Below are positions 21,761 to 31,130 of a DNA stretch of 64,000 nucleotides, piece by piece. The translations under genes were made by a program, and so were the position numbers. This DNA is from Termitomyces sp. T153 (Eukaryota; Basidiomycota; Agaricomycetes; Agaricales; Lyophyllaceae): NCBI GenBank assembly GCA_018296165.2, contig JACKQL020000026.1:62001-126000 (forward strand). The letters run 5' to 3'. The notes beneath the pieces were generated by a model that saw only the letters and a program-made list of their open reading frames with translations, searched no databases and was not told where the DNA came from. How positions within the stretch are numbered: position 1 is the stretch's first letter; each line of letters starts with the position of its first letter.

Positions 21761-24027
21761 TGATAAGACTCAATTGTTGCTGAGCACTATTATTGACATC
21801 TAGAACTATCTTATCTGTGCAGCACTTAATATGGACACAGCATGAGTTTGTACAAGTCACACAACTTCATCATGTGGGATCTAGTCCTAAGGCCTGAAAC
21901 AACATACCTATTGCACAGGATTTTAGTGACCATAAGACTGCTAGATTATGAGCTTTAGTATGAGGAGTCTAGCCTTTGGATCTAGAATGATAGGACCAAG
22001 ACTTTCCTTGGTGATGATTGCTAGTAACCTTACCTAGCAACAACAATACCTCTTCTCAAAAAAGGATATATTAAAAGCCATGTTGTCAGGTTCTGCTAAC
22101 TATGGAGGCTCAGCTACACTGGGCAAGCCCTTACTAGGCAGATACAATGTCCTGTGCTTATAACCTAGTGCTCTGGGGTTGGTGCGAACTATAGAGACTT
22201 GCAAGGAAAAGCCAAAGAAAGTGGTCTGAGCAAGTCCAGAGTAGTCTGGAGAAGTCTAAGACTAAGTATATTAAATGTTGGGCTTGGATGAGCATCAGGA
22301 TTAAGTCCATAAGCAAGTATATGGGTTGTGAGGTAAGTGAAGGCTTTGTGAGTGATGGGAGTGGAGCTGGAGTTTGATGGAGGATTAATCAGGAATGATG
22401 AGTTCTGGGGCCAAGTGTAGAGCAAGGTCTGGAGTTGTCATAAGAATGTTTAAAGGTTTGTAGCACATGTGTGGAGTTTGTAATGACATTTAGAGATAAA
22501 AAAAACTTAGGAATGGTAAAGGAAACAGAGACAGTCAAGGTGAGACAAAGGTGAGACAAGATGGAACTGGTAAAAGAGATAGATTTGAGGCTAAAGATGG
22601 AAGAAACAGAGATGAAATAGAGAGAAACACAAGACACAAGTAACCAAGTAAATGTAATATCAAGACTAGAGTATGGGATGCTATTCTATAACTTATATAC
22701 TGACTACTGGGGAGCTCTAAGGACAGTAGGTCTGGTGGTGGGGCTTGTCAGAGCTGCACAGAGTGGAAATTGAGATAATGGACACCTAGCAGAGTTGACA
22801 GGTGTTAGTTGTGATCAGGGAATAGGCTGTGGTGATATACTGATGGATCAGTTGAGCAGGTCATTCTAGGGTCATTGTGATGCTCCAGAGTTGGTTGAGT
22901 AAACTAGGGTGACAAGCTAGTGATATATGCTAGAGTCAGGAACAGTGGAGGAGGGTTCCAGGGGCTTAGGAGAGGCAGGAGAAGCATCAACGGCTGCAGA
23001 GAAGGCATCAGAGTTAGCCAGGGGGCCATTAGAGTTTGCCAAAGAAGTGTTGGAGTTATCCAGAGTGGGCATCAGGGGTTGACAAAGGTTTGAGGAGTTT
23101 GAGGGAGCATTGGGGGTAACTCCAGTGGAGCAGGGTGGCTGGAAACAAGGTTGGGGGTCCAGGGAGTGGGTCATGACACATGTAACCTCTTACTTCTCAT
23201 TTTTCTTGTCTTGCTTACAAACATACCTGAATGGCATCTACACTTCAGATATTGATGTTGAGTATGCTTTTTTATTGTTACTGACATTTATCTTGTTGAT
23301 ATTGCTTATGAATACTTGGTTACCATACTGACATCCAGTATGTATCAGGGACACTTTGGCAGATGCTGTTGCTAGCAGCAACTAATATTTCTTTTCTAAA
23401 TACTATACTTATAAACAGTATAAATACTGCCTGTATATAGAGACAATAACCAGCTAACAGAGTATTGTTCCCCTTATTAGCTCTCAGCTTACCAGCTTTA
23501 GATTTCTTTTACTGCTCTCTCTTGTCATCATTAATGACTTAGCAACAAGTCTTGACAACCTTGTATTTGATCCAGCATAGGTGCTAACTGCAGGTACTTT
23601 TAGTGTTTTGGTGACTTAGCAACACTAGCAACTGTGGCTAGCAACTACTTTGCATTTCTTCCTCAGTTTATATTGACTTTACTTATTTCCTGTTCCCCAC
23701 TCCCTTTCTATTGCCTAGTTCCCTTTCTTAGCAACTTATCCCTTTAATTAGCAACTCATCCTAGTGACTCTTTTGTCTATCCCTTTTTCGTTCCATCACC
23801 CAGCAACTTTGTGACCTTTTGTTACCATTTAGCAACTTAGGCTAGCAATAACAATATTTCCCACTTGACTCCTCCATTTTCCCTCACATCTACTAGCTCT
23901 TGCTTCCTGGGACAGCTACTGACTTGCCCCCATTACTTCCTATTGCCAGCTACCTTATCTAGTTGCCAGTGTTTAGGCCTTCTCTTTAGTTTCCTGCACA
24001 GCAGCTAGGCAGCATAGGAGCACATCA
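21761..24027 (+). repeat. Solo LTR-A inside the DDE transposase, interrupted by LTR-B
   Basis: Starts TGATAAGAC at 21761 and ends GCACATCA at 24027, flanked by ACTT on both sides (21757-21760 and 24028-24031). Without the nested LTR-B it measures about 1.17 kb. The transposase frame continues across it, which confirms it as an insertion. Internal TATAAATA near 23422 could be the core promoter of the LTR. Confidence 0.9.
22084..23178 (-). repeat. Solo LTR-B nested in LTR-A
   Basis: 1095 bp. Read on the minus strand it starts TGTCATGACCC and ends TTCTGACA's homologue (AACCTGACA), as in the LTRs of E and F. Flanked by the perfect 5-bp duplication CATGT (22079-22083 and 23179-23183). Open frames inside it (for example the Ser/Pro-rich one at 22917-23174) also occur in other LTR-B copies and are not treated as genes. 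Confidence 0.92.
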
Positions 24028-25030
24028 ACTTCACTGATGATATCTTATTTCTTGACAACTGAATGAGGACACCTGAAACATGGAGATGAGTATGTTCATC
24101 AGTATCAAGTGGTTTTAAAAGCACTCACTTGAATTGATAGAGAAGCAAGAATAATATTAAAAGCTGGAAATAACTGTGATGAATACTTCTCTACAGATGA
24201 ACTGATTCAGCAAGTTGACAAGGCCACTGACATCTTTGAAGAAAAGACTCAAGGGTTTGCAACTGGGCTCTTCACCTTCAACAATGCTCCAAGTCACCAG
24301 AAATATGCTGATGATGTACTTTCTGCAAGAAAAATGTCCAAGAACCCAAATGAAGGCTAGACTCACCAAAAAGGTGGTGCACAGATGAGGCATACAACAC
24401 TCCCAAATAGTCAAATCCAATCCTTTTACTTTGATGACAATCATCCAAATATCCAGGCTGGTTTAAAATGGAGAAAATCATTCAGGAATGAGGCCTGTGG
24501 CTAGAAGGGGTCTATTAGCATAATGTGAGGGCTTCAAATATGAACCTGGGAGGACTGACTGCTGCTGCTGCTATTTACTCTTCACCCAGCCTGATTTCAT
24601 TGATTAGAAACCATATCTCTAAGAATTCATTGAAGTATGAGGCCACATCTGTAATTTCTACCTGAAGTATCACTGTGAACTCAATTTTATTGAACAAGAC
24701 TGGGGAGCTGCCAAATATCATTATAAAAACTCGCCTAGAATGGCCAATGTGGAGGTTATGGAGGAAAACATGCTGAGATGTCTTGACAATGTCCTGCTTC
24801 TTCAGATCTGGCAGTGAGTTGGGCCAATCCTTTGTGCCTCACATTGACAGCTCACATCTGTCAATGTCAATCAGTTATGCCAACTGCACAGCAAGATTTA
24901 TTTCAGCTTACCAGTTAGAGTTGTCTGGAGCAGAGGCAGCATGGGCTCACAAGAGGTACCATGGACACCACACTGTAGTACTTGGTTAGAGTAATACTGA
25001 TAGTTCTGGGGCTTTCTTGAAGACTTAGGA

Positions 25031-26098
25031 AGTCTACTCCAATTCCACACTGATGTCTTGATAAATGTTTGAAGTTGAAGTTGTTTACTTCTAAAATATT
25101 TCTATTCTAAATATAGAGGGGTTTCAACAAACTCCAGCTTAAGTGATTCACTTTCTGGGAACCACCAAGCCTTTGCCTAGTAATTGCCTGTCTATTTGCT
25201 ACTCTACTTGGGCTATTTATACCTCTTTTTACAGTGCACAGACCACCCATTACATGTGACTTTTGGTTCCATACTTTCCAGCTCCTTATTCATAACTGTT
25301 ATTCTGATTCCCCCTTTTGGTATGCCTGTTTTAGTGCCACAGGCTAGTTCCTTGTGCCATCATTCCTCCTTTGCATTCTTAGCTTCTATTTGCCCCATTT
25401 ATCTCTTCCTCCTTTGTATTTCTTCCAATCATCTTTTCCCTTTCATTCATTCCATTCATCTTCCTTTATTCATTTCATATTCTTCTCCATTCAGTTTCTT
25501 CCCTTCTTCTTCCTTTATTTATTTCATATTCTTCCCCATTCAGGTTCTTTCCCATTCAGGTTCTTCAATTCATCTTTTCCCTCCCATTCATTCCATTCAT
25601 CTTCCTTTATTCATTTCATATTCTTCTCCTTTCAGGTTCTTTCCCATTCATGTTCTTCCATTCATCTTCCTTTCCCTTCCCTTCATTCCATTCTTTCTCA
25701 TTCATTCCCCCTGTACCTCCTTTTAGTCAACATTCCAATCTGGTTATTCTTAGATCAGATTTAGATCTTGCCAGAATTGATGCCACTCAGGTGCTTTTGC
25801 CAGTCCCATGCTTCCCCTCCCATTACAGTGATTGGACTATTATTGAGTGTATAGTCTAGTCTAGTCCTTATTCTATTCTGTCCTATATTTCTTCTGGTGT
25901 ATTTTAAAGGGATAATGTTGCTGGAACTTTGTTTTACCGGGAGGCTTACAGTTTTCAGCCTTAATAAATGTTTGTTTTGACTTCTGGTGTTTTATTATGC
26001 TCCCAATGGTGTGACAATATTGTATCAGCACATTACTACCAGTAATGCTGGCAGATGTTCAAAGGGCACAGGCCACAATGGCAGCTCCTCTTGAATGA
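25031..26098. other. Pyrimidine-rich spacer with minisatellite
   Basis: No recognised gene. Plus-strand frames of up to 180 codons (25184-25764) are Phe/Ser/Pro-rich and coincide with the tandem repeat at 25430-25720, so I do not call them coding. Confidence 0.5.
25430..25720. repeat. CATTC-rich minisatellite
   Basis: About three irregular copies of a 55-70 bp unit built from CATTCATCTTCC, TTTATTCATTTC and ATATTCTTC words separated by AGGTTCTT. C/T-rich on the plus strand. Confidence 0.7.
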
Positions 26099-26390
26099 TC
26101 TATAATATATGGGACGACTCTTGGGAAAGTGGCTGTGCGCTCAATATATGCAACGACTTTGGATTGTGCTGACTAAAATTTGTCAGCTGCTGACCAAGAA
26201 CCTTCCTTTTTGGGCAGCTTGGCTGTTTTTTGCACTTGGAACAGGTTTTTTCCAAAAAAAATTATAGTATACAACTTTACTGAATATATACTATCTTTTG
26301 ACTATGTGTGAAACATGCCAAATAGCCTGCATGTGTGAAACAGGCCAAACACGATTTAGTGGACATTGTTTTTCACGCCTCGCGCATTTT

Positions 26391-26858
26391 TTGATAGCTA
26401 AATTGGCTTTGAAGATTGGTGTTCCTGTCATGCTGCTCAGGAATCTGGATACAACCAAAGGACTTTGCAATTGGACAAGAATGATTGTCACTCACATCAG
26501 CACCAGAGTTCTTAGATGTAGAATCATCAGTGGAGATGCCAAATTTGCAGGATCAATTGTTTTGATTCCAAGAATCAACATGGATGTATCTGAAGAAGAT
26601 TTGCCAATTCCATTGTGCAGGAGACAATTCCCAGTTTGATTGGCCTTTGCCATGACTATCAACAAGTCTCAGAGTCAATCAGTCAAGCATGTTGGATTGG
26701 ACCTTCGATCAGGAGTTTTTTCACATGGCCAACTTTATGTTGCACTCTCTCAGTGCACATCAGGAGATTGTATCAAAGTCATCTTGGACCCAGAAAACAC
26801 ATCAAGAAAGACTGCAAATATTGTCTATCAGGAAATCTTGAATGGTTTACAAATGTAA
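26391..26858 (+). pseudogene. Helitron PIF1-like helicase, C-terminal part
   Basis: A single frame interrupted by one TGA (26637-26639). It reads LALKIGVPVMLLRNLD, GTRM-type block changed to [19 protein letters not shown] (helicase motif V region, KSQGQS expected) and [14 protein letters not shown] (motif VI, ALSRCTSGDR expected). The stop and most differences are Arg codons with CpG turned into Cys, Gln or stop. The helicase would unwind DNA during rolling-circle transposition. The fragment starts abruptly where the 5' terminal noncoding block ends (about 26391). Confidence 0.88.
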
Positions 26859-27060
26859 GTGTGAGTTTTGTTGGATTCAAGCAAGAAATTGCTAACTTCT
26901 ATGAACTTCAGCACTTAATGTCTATAGCTGGACCATGTAGTATAGATATTCCTAATGGTTTACAAATGTAAGTGTGACAGTTTAAATAATTGGTTGGTTA
27001 GTACTAACTTTTATAATTTTCAGCATCTCTAATATATACCAGTGGACATTGTAGTATTTT
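26842..27060. repeat. Two-copy tandem repeat of about 113 bp
   Basis: The end of the helicase frame (GGTTTACAAATGTAAGTGTGA) recurs at 26958, and both are followed by related CTAACTT..TAT..TTCAGCA segments, so the gene's 3' end is duplicated in tandem. Confidence 0.6.
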
Positions 27061-27123
27061 GTTAATAATGTAATATAGATACATGATTGGTTTATAGATG
27101 AAATCTCAGTGTATTGAATGGTA

Positions 27124-27660
27124 AGAGAAAAGCAACACTTGGTCAACAAAATACAAAGACCTAACCAAACAAAGTGAGGTTGGGTCTGGGATGAAGCACT
27201 GAGTTAGAAATACAAGGACCTAACCAAACAAAGTGAGGTTGGGTCTGGGATGAAGCACTGAGTTAGAAATACAAAGACCTGACTGAACAAAGTGAGGTTG
27301 GATCTGGGATAAAGCAATAAGTCTGAAATACAAGGACCTAACTGAACAAAGTGAGGTTGGGTCTGGGATGAAGCATTGAGTTAGAAATACAAGGACCTAA
27401 CCAAACAAAGTGAGGTTGGGTCTGGGATGAAGCATTGAGTAGAATATTGAGGACCTAACCAAACAAAGTGAGGTTGGGTCTGGGATGAAGCACTGAGTTA
27501 GAAATACAAAGACCTAACCAAACGAAGTGAGGTTGGGTCTGGGATAAAGCAATAAGTTTGAAATACAAGGACCTAACTGAACAAAGTGAGGTTGGGTCTG
27601 GGATGAAGCATTGAGTAGAATATTGAGGACCTAACTGAATGAAGTGAGGTTGGGTCTGGG
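27124..27660. repeat. Subterminal tandem array of H1, nine 59-bp units
   Basis: Each unit reads approximately AAATACAAGGACCTAACC, AAACAAAGTGAGGTTGGG, TCTGGGATGAAGCATTGAG. GTGAGGTTG occurs nine times at about 59-bp spacing. Variants alternate between two subtypes (GAGTTAGAAATAC and GAGTAGAATATTG). The same array, with four units, ends H2. Not a CRISPR array: units are contiguous without spacers. Confidence 0.92.
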
Positions 27661-27671
27661 ATGAAGCAAGA

Positions 27672-27708
27672 GCTACAGGCCCATGCCAAAGGCATAGGGC
27701 GTAGCTTG
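27672..27708 (+). other. Helitron H1 3' terminal hairpin and CTTG end
   Basis: GCTAC...CCCATGCC-AAA-GGCATAGGG...GTAGC forms an imperfect stem of about 14 bp, followed by TTG. Helitrons end in a hairpin and CTRR; here the end is CTTG, the same as in H2. Confidence 0.8.
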
Positions 27709-28290
27709 TCTATAATATATGGGACGACTCCTGGGAAAGTGGCTGTGCACTCAATATATGCAACGACTTTGGATTGTGCTGACTAAAATTTGTCAGCTGC
27801 TGACCAAGAACCTTCCTTTTTGGGCAGCTTGGCTGTTTTTTGCACTTGGAACAGATTTTTTCCAAAAAAAATTATAATATACAACTTTACTGAATATATA
27901 CTATCTTTTGACCATGTGTAAAACATGCCAAATAGCATGCACATGTGAAACAGGCCAAACACGATTTAGTGGACACTGTTTTTCATGCCTTGTGCATTTT
28001 TTGACACAACATGACCAAACAATGGGCATTTCCGAAGTTGTGGAAAGGAGGCCACACAACAAAGTATGTTTGGTTACATCTATTGATTGATTGATGTTGA
28101 CTAACAAGCTTATTAGTAACTCCTTAACCACATTGAGCTATTGATACATCAAATATCTCATCATGCAAGTCAATTTTAATGGTTTTTGACTATTCAATTG
28201 CTTAACAATGGATGTTATAGGCAACTACCTACTACTCATGAAAGCCAAAAGCAACAAGCTAGGAATCAAAGGAGACTTGAACAGTTACAA

Positions 28291-29010
28291 ATGACAGATC
28301 CTGACAATCATCAAGCAAATAGAAACAATAGATCTTTGGAACAGATCAATACTGTGGTTGTTCCACTACTTCAATTTGAGCCTGGGGGTATGGGAACTGG
28401 GGGTATTAATCAATCTATGAGATCTGGAGGTATGGGATCTGAGGGTTTGAGGCTTGATCACCAAGCTATAGCCACCACTTCTAGCTCTTCAGAAAGTCCT
28501 ATTAGGCAGCCAGTTGCTGCTGCTGATCCATTTTCCATAGTGATCCCTGAAACTGTTTTGCCTGAAGGATGGGATGCTTCTTTACAGAATCCCATTCCTA
28601 GAATGGTGCCTCCTCCACCTGCTCCTCCACTTAGAAGAGTGAGAAAAGTTCCTATGGAGAATTCTATGCCCATCATGATGCCATCTCTATCTGTTGTACA
28701 TGGAAGGGACAATAGGCTCAATCAGCCCACTATTGCTCAACCTACAGTGATCATTCCTCAAACTATTTTGCCTGAAGGATGGAATGCTCCTTTACAGCAT
28801 CCTATACCCAGAATGGTGCCTCTTCTACCTGCTCCTGCACTTAGAAGAATCAGACCTGCTCCACCTCCCCCTGCTCCTAATATTGCTCAGGAGATGGCAA
28901 ACTACCAGATCAGACATGAACAAGCATTGGCTGTATTAGAAGAGCAACAAAGGCTGAGACAAGAGCAGGACAGGCAGCAGGCATTAGCTATTTTGAGCCA
29001 GCAACATTAA
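28291..29010 (+). CDS. Proline-rich, internally duplicated protein carried by Helitron H2
   Basis: Starts at the first in-frame ATG (MTDPDNHQANRNN); the open frame reaches back to 28180, so an upstream exon is possible. 239 residues, no stop, in a region where nearly every other gene is broken. A Gly/Met-rich part (GGMGTGGINQSMRSGGMGSE) is followed by two copies of a roughly 40-residue unit: IVIPETVLPEGWDASLQNPI and VIIPQTILPEGWNAPLQHPI, each ending PRMVP plus a Pro/Arg stretch. The C-terminus is Gln/Glu/Arg-rich and probably helical (EQQRLRQEQDRQQALAIL). The stop codon lies at the first base of the tail repeats. No known domain; possibly an adaptor-like or captured protein. Confidence 0.62.
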   Translation: MTDPDNHQANRNNRSLEQINTVVVPLLQFEPGGMGTGGINQSMRSGGMGSEGLRLDHQAIATTSSSSESPIRQPVAAADPFSIVIPETVLPEGWDASLQNPIPRMVPPPPAPPLRRVRKVPMENSMPIMMPSLSVVHGRDNRLNQPTIAQPTVIIPQTILPEGWNAPLQHPIPRMVPLLPAPALRRIRPAPPPPAPNIAQEMANYQIRHEQALAVLEEQQRLRQEQDRQQALAILSQQH

Positions 29011-29240
29011 GTTTGAAATACAAGGACCTAACTGAATGAAGTGAGGTTGGGTCTGGGATGAAGCATTAAGTTTGAAATACAAGGACCTAACCAAACAAAG
29101 TGAGGTTGGGTCTGGGATGAAGCATTAAGTTTGAAATACAAGGACCTAACCAAACAAAGTGAGGTTGGGTCTGGGATGAAGCATTGAGTAGAATATCAAG
29201 GACCTAACCAAACGAAGTGAGGTTGGGTCTGGGATGAAGC
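29008..29240. repeat. Subterminal tandem array of H2, four 59-bp units
   Basis: Same unit as at 27124-27660, four contiguous copies, beginning at the stop codon of the cargo ORF. Confidence 0.9.
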
Positions 29241-29244
29241 AAGA

Positions 29245-29281
29245 GCTACAGGCCTGTGCTGAAGGCATGGGGCGTAGCTTG
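29245..29281 (+). other. Helitron H2 3' terminal hairpin and CTTG end
   Basis: GCTAC...GTAGC stem with inner GCCTGTGC/GGCATGGGGC arms, then TTG at 29281. A copy of the H1 end with CpG-type substitutions. Confidence 0.78.
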
Positions 29282-31130
29282 TCTATAATATATGAGATGA
29301 CTTCTGAAAAAGTGGCTGTGCCTATGTGACAACTTTTGTGCTGGCTAAAATTTGTCAGTGCTGACAAGTGCTGACAAATAGTGGCTGTGCACCATACAAA
29401 GTTCCATCTTTGGACAGCCTAAACTCTGGCAATTGAATAGACTGCACAACATGTTCTAACCTATGTGAGCATGGATTGATATGGCCACCTGTATAATATT
29501 CCCTTATAAATAGAGCTCAAACAGATTTTGAGAAGTAGGGAAACACAATTAATCATCATGACCCATTGCTAAAATGATAATTTTTCTTAGAGGTGTATTT
29601 AGAACAAAGACATAGAGCTTGAGTGGATTTTGAAAAGGATATTTGACTACATCTTCTGAAAAAGGATGATAGATTTTCTGGAATAGAAGCAGCTTGAGAA
29701 GGCAGAAAGAACAATTACAGAAAGCATGTGTAAAATAGATAGAGTCAATGAGGAAAAAAGTGGACAGAAGGTGGAGGAGATTTTGGTTCCTCAATCTTCT
29801 ATAGTATATAGGATGACTCCTGAGAAAGTGGCTGTTCACCTATTATATGAGATGAAAAATCTTAAGAAACTGGGTTCCATCAATCCTTATGTAATGCTTA
29901 TGTAAAATTACATAAGTTGGCTGGCTTTCAAAATTTTGGCTCCATTCTTGAACAGCCTGGACACTGGAAATTGGATAGACTGCACAATGTATTCTAATCT
30001 GTGTGAACATGGATTGATATGGCCACCTGTATGATATTTCCTTATAAATAGAGCTCAAATAGATTTCAAGAAGTAGGGACCCATTGCTATCATTTTTCTC
30101 AGAGGTGTATTTAAAACAAAGACATAGAGCTTTAGTAGATTTTGTGAAGGATATTTGACTACATTCTCCAAAAAAAGATGATGGATTTTCTGGAATGGAA
30201 CCAGCTTGAGAAAGCAGAGAGAATAATTACAGAAAGCATGTGTAAAATAGATAGAGTTGATGAGGAAAAAAGTGGACAGAAGGTGGAGAGGATTCTGATT
30301 TCTCAATGATTTTAACTCTTATATAAAGCATGGAATTGTCTATTCAATGAGAAATTACTTGGAAGACTTAGAATATTAAAGACCTAACCAAATGAAGTGA
30401 GGTTTGGTTTGAATTTCATCATTGAGTTTGGAATATCAAAGCAGAGGGGATTATTAGGACATGACCACCACTTCTCCAAATGAATTTAAAAGCTTTATTT
30501 GACCAAGAAAAATGTAGTTGAAATAGTAGTAAAGACTTATGCCTGCTGACATAAACAATGACAAGACTATAAGCATATAGTGAGGTTTGGTCTGGATTTG
30601 ATCATTGAGTTTAGAATATCAAAGATGTAACAGAGGGAATTATTAGGACATGATCACCACTTCTCATGTTACTTCATAAAGGAATGAAGTCCAAAGCTTT
30701 ATTTGACTGAAGATAATATAGCAGAAATAATAGTAAAGACTTATGTCTGCTGATATAAACAATGACAGGACTATGACCACATTAATAGAAAAGAGGAAGA
30801 CCTGAGTTGGAATGGTAAGAGAGAATAAGTGGAAAAGCTCCATTTCTCTGACAATCTTAATCATTCCAAAGTGGAACTCTTACAAAAGAAAATCAAAGAC
30901 CCAAGTAGACAAAGTCTGGATCTCAGCATTGAGTGAACAATATACAAGGGCCTAATTGAACAAAGTGAGGTTGGGTCTGGATCTCAGCATTGACTTAACA
31001 AAATACAAGGGCCTAACTGAACAGAAGGCAGAAAGAACAATTACAGAAAGCATGTGTAAAATAGATAGAGTCAATGAGGAAAAAAGTGGACAGAAGGTGG
31101 AGGAGATTTTGGTTCCTCAATGATTTTAAC
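29282..31130 (+). mobile_element. Helitron-derived tandem region H3/H4
   Basis: A third 5' end (TCTATAATATATGAGATGAC) starts at 29282 and a fourth, TCTATAGTATATAGGATGAC, at about 29798. The two roughly 510-bp segments 29282-29797 and 29798-30307 are copies of each other. A third, partial copy of their last 100 bp lies at 31023-31130. Degenerate tail repeats (GTGAGGTTTGGTCTGGA and similar) fill 30370-31020. No 3' hairpin recognised. Minus-strand frames of 96 and 83 codons occur in both copies, but I have no independent support for them. Confidence 0.7.
29505..29512 (+). promoter_or_regulatory. TATA box candidate in Helitron unit H3
   Basis: TATAAATA followed by GAGCTCAAAC, repeated at 30043-30050 in the duplicate unit. 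Conserved in both units; no transcript identified. Confidence 0.4.

Larger units (their letters stand above)
20830..25030 (+). pseudogene. DDE transposase pseudogene, split by nested LTRs
   Basis: The left part (20830-21760) reads through ITEIVGVLNLYLDSELSYTW, REASMLVARSQKKGVYHARN, MYIDGHEYKDVV and the first catalytic Asp in YDESTFYKND. The right part (24028-25030) resumes in frame with TSLMISYFLTTE and carries a changed second Asp (TFNNAPSHQKYADDVLSARK, where FDNA is expected), a Cys-rich CCCCYLLFTQPDF block, the Glu motif YHCELNFIEQDWGAAKY and AYQLELSGAEAAWAHKRYHG. The NxIExxW pattern puts it near the Tc1/mariner-IS630 DDE fold. It would have cut and pasted a DNA transposon. Many stops; the insertion at 21761 separates the catalytic residues. 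Confidence 0.87.
26099..27708 (+). mobile_element. Helitron H1
   Basis: Begins TCTATAATATATGGGACGAC after an A. Carries a C-terminal helicase fragment, nine tandem 59-bp repeats, and a terminal hairpin followed by CTTG at 27708. The next base pair starts a second copy of the same 5' end, so the boundary is exact. The first roughly 290 bp are nearly identical to the start of H2. The Rep nuclease and most of the helicase are missing, so H1 is a deletion derivative. Confidence 0.87.
27709..29281 (+). mobile_element. Non-autonomous Helitron H2 with cargo ORF
   Basis: The 5' end TCTATAATATATGGGACGAC starts immediately after the CTTG of H1, and the 3' hairpin plus CTTG ends at 29281, immediately before a third 5' end. 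The first roughly 295 bp match H1, then the content differs: no helicase, but an open 240-codon reading frame. Four 59-bp tail repeats precede the hairpin. Complete at both ends, 1573 bp. Confidence 0.87.

Noticed and set aside
22917..23174. Ser/Pro-rich minus-strand ORF as a gene
   Set aside because: It lies wholly within an LTR-B copy; the equivalent region in other LTR-B copies (39136-39439, 59386-59622) is open in short, inconsistent frames.
25184..25764. Long plus-strand ORFs (180 and 136 codons)
   Set aside because: Phe/Ser/Pro-rich translation of a CATTC-type minisatellite; overlapping open frames in two phases show that composition causes the openness.
27124..27660. Regularly spaced repeats resembling a CRISPR array
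   Set aside because: Units are contiguous 59-bp tandem copies without unique spacers, they recur at the end of a second Helitron, and the genome is eukaryotic.
29549..30306. Minus-strand ORFs at 29549-29839 and 30055-30306 as a conserved gene
   Set aside because: Their similarity follows from the 510-bp DNA duplication; two copies give no evidence of protein-level selection.
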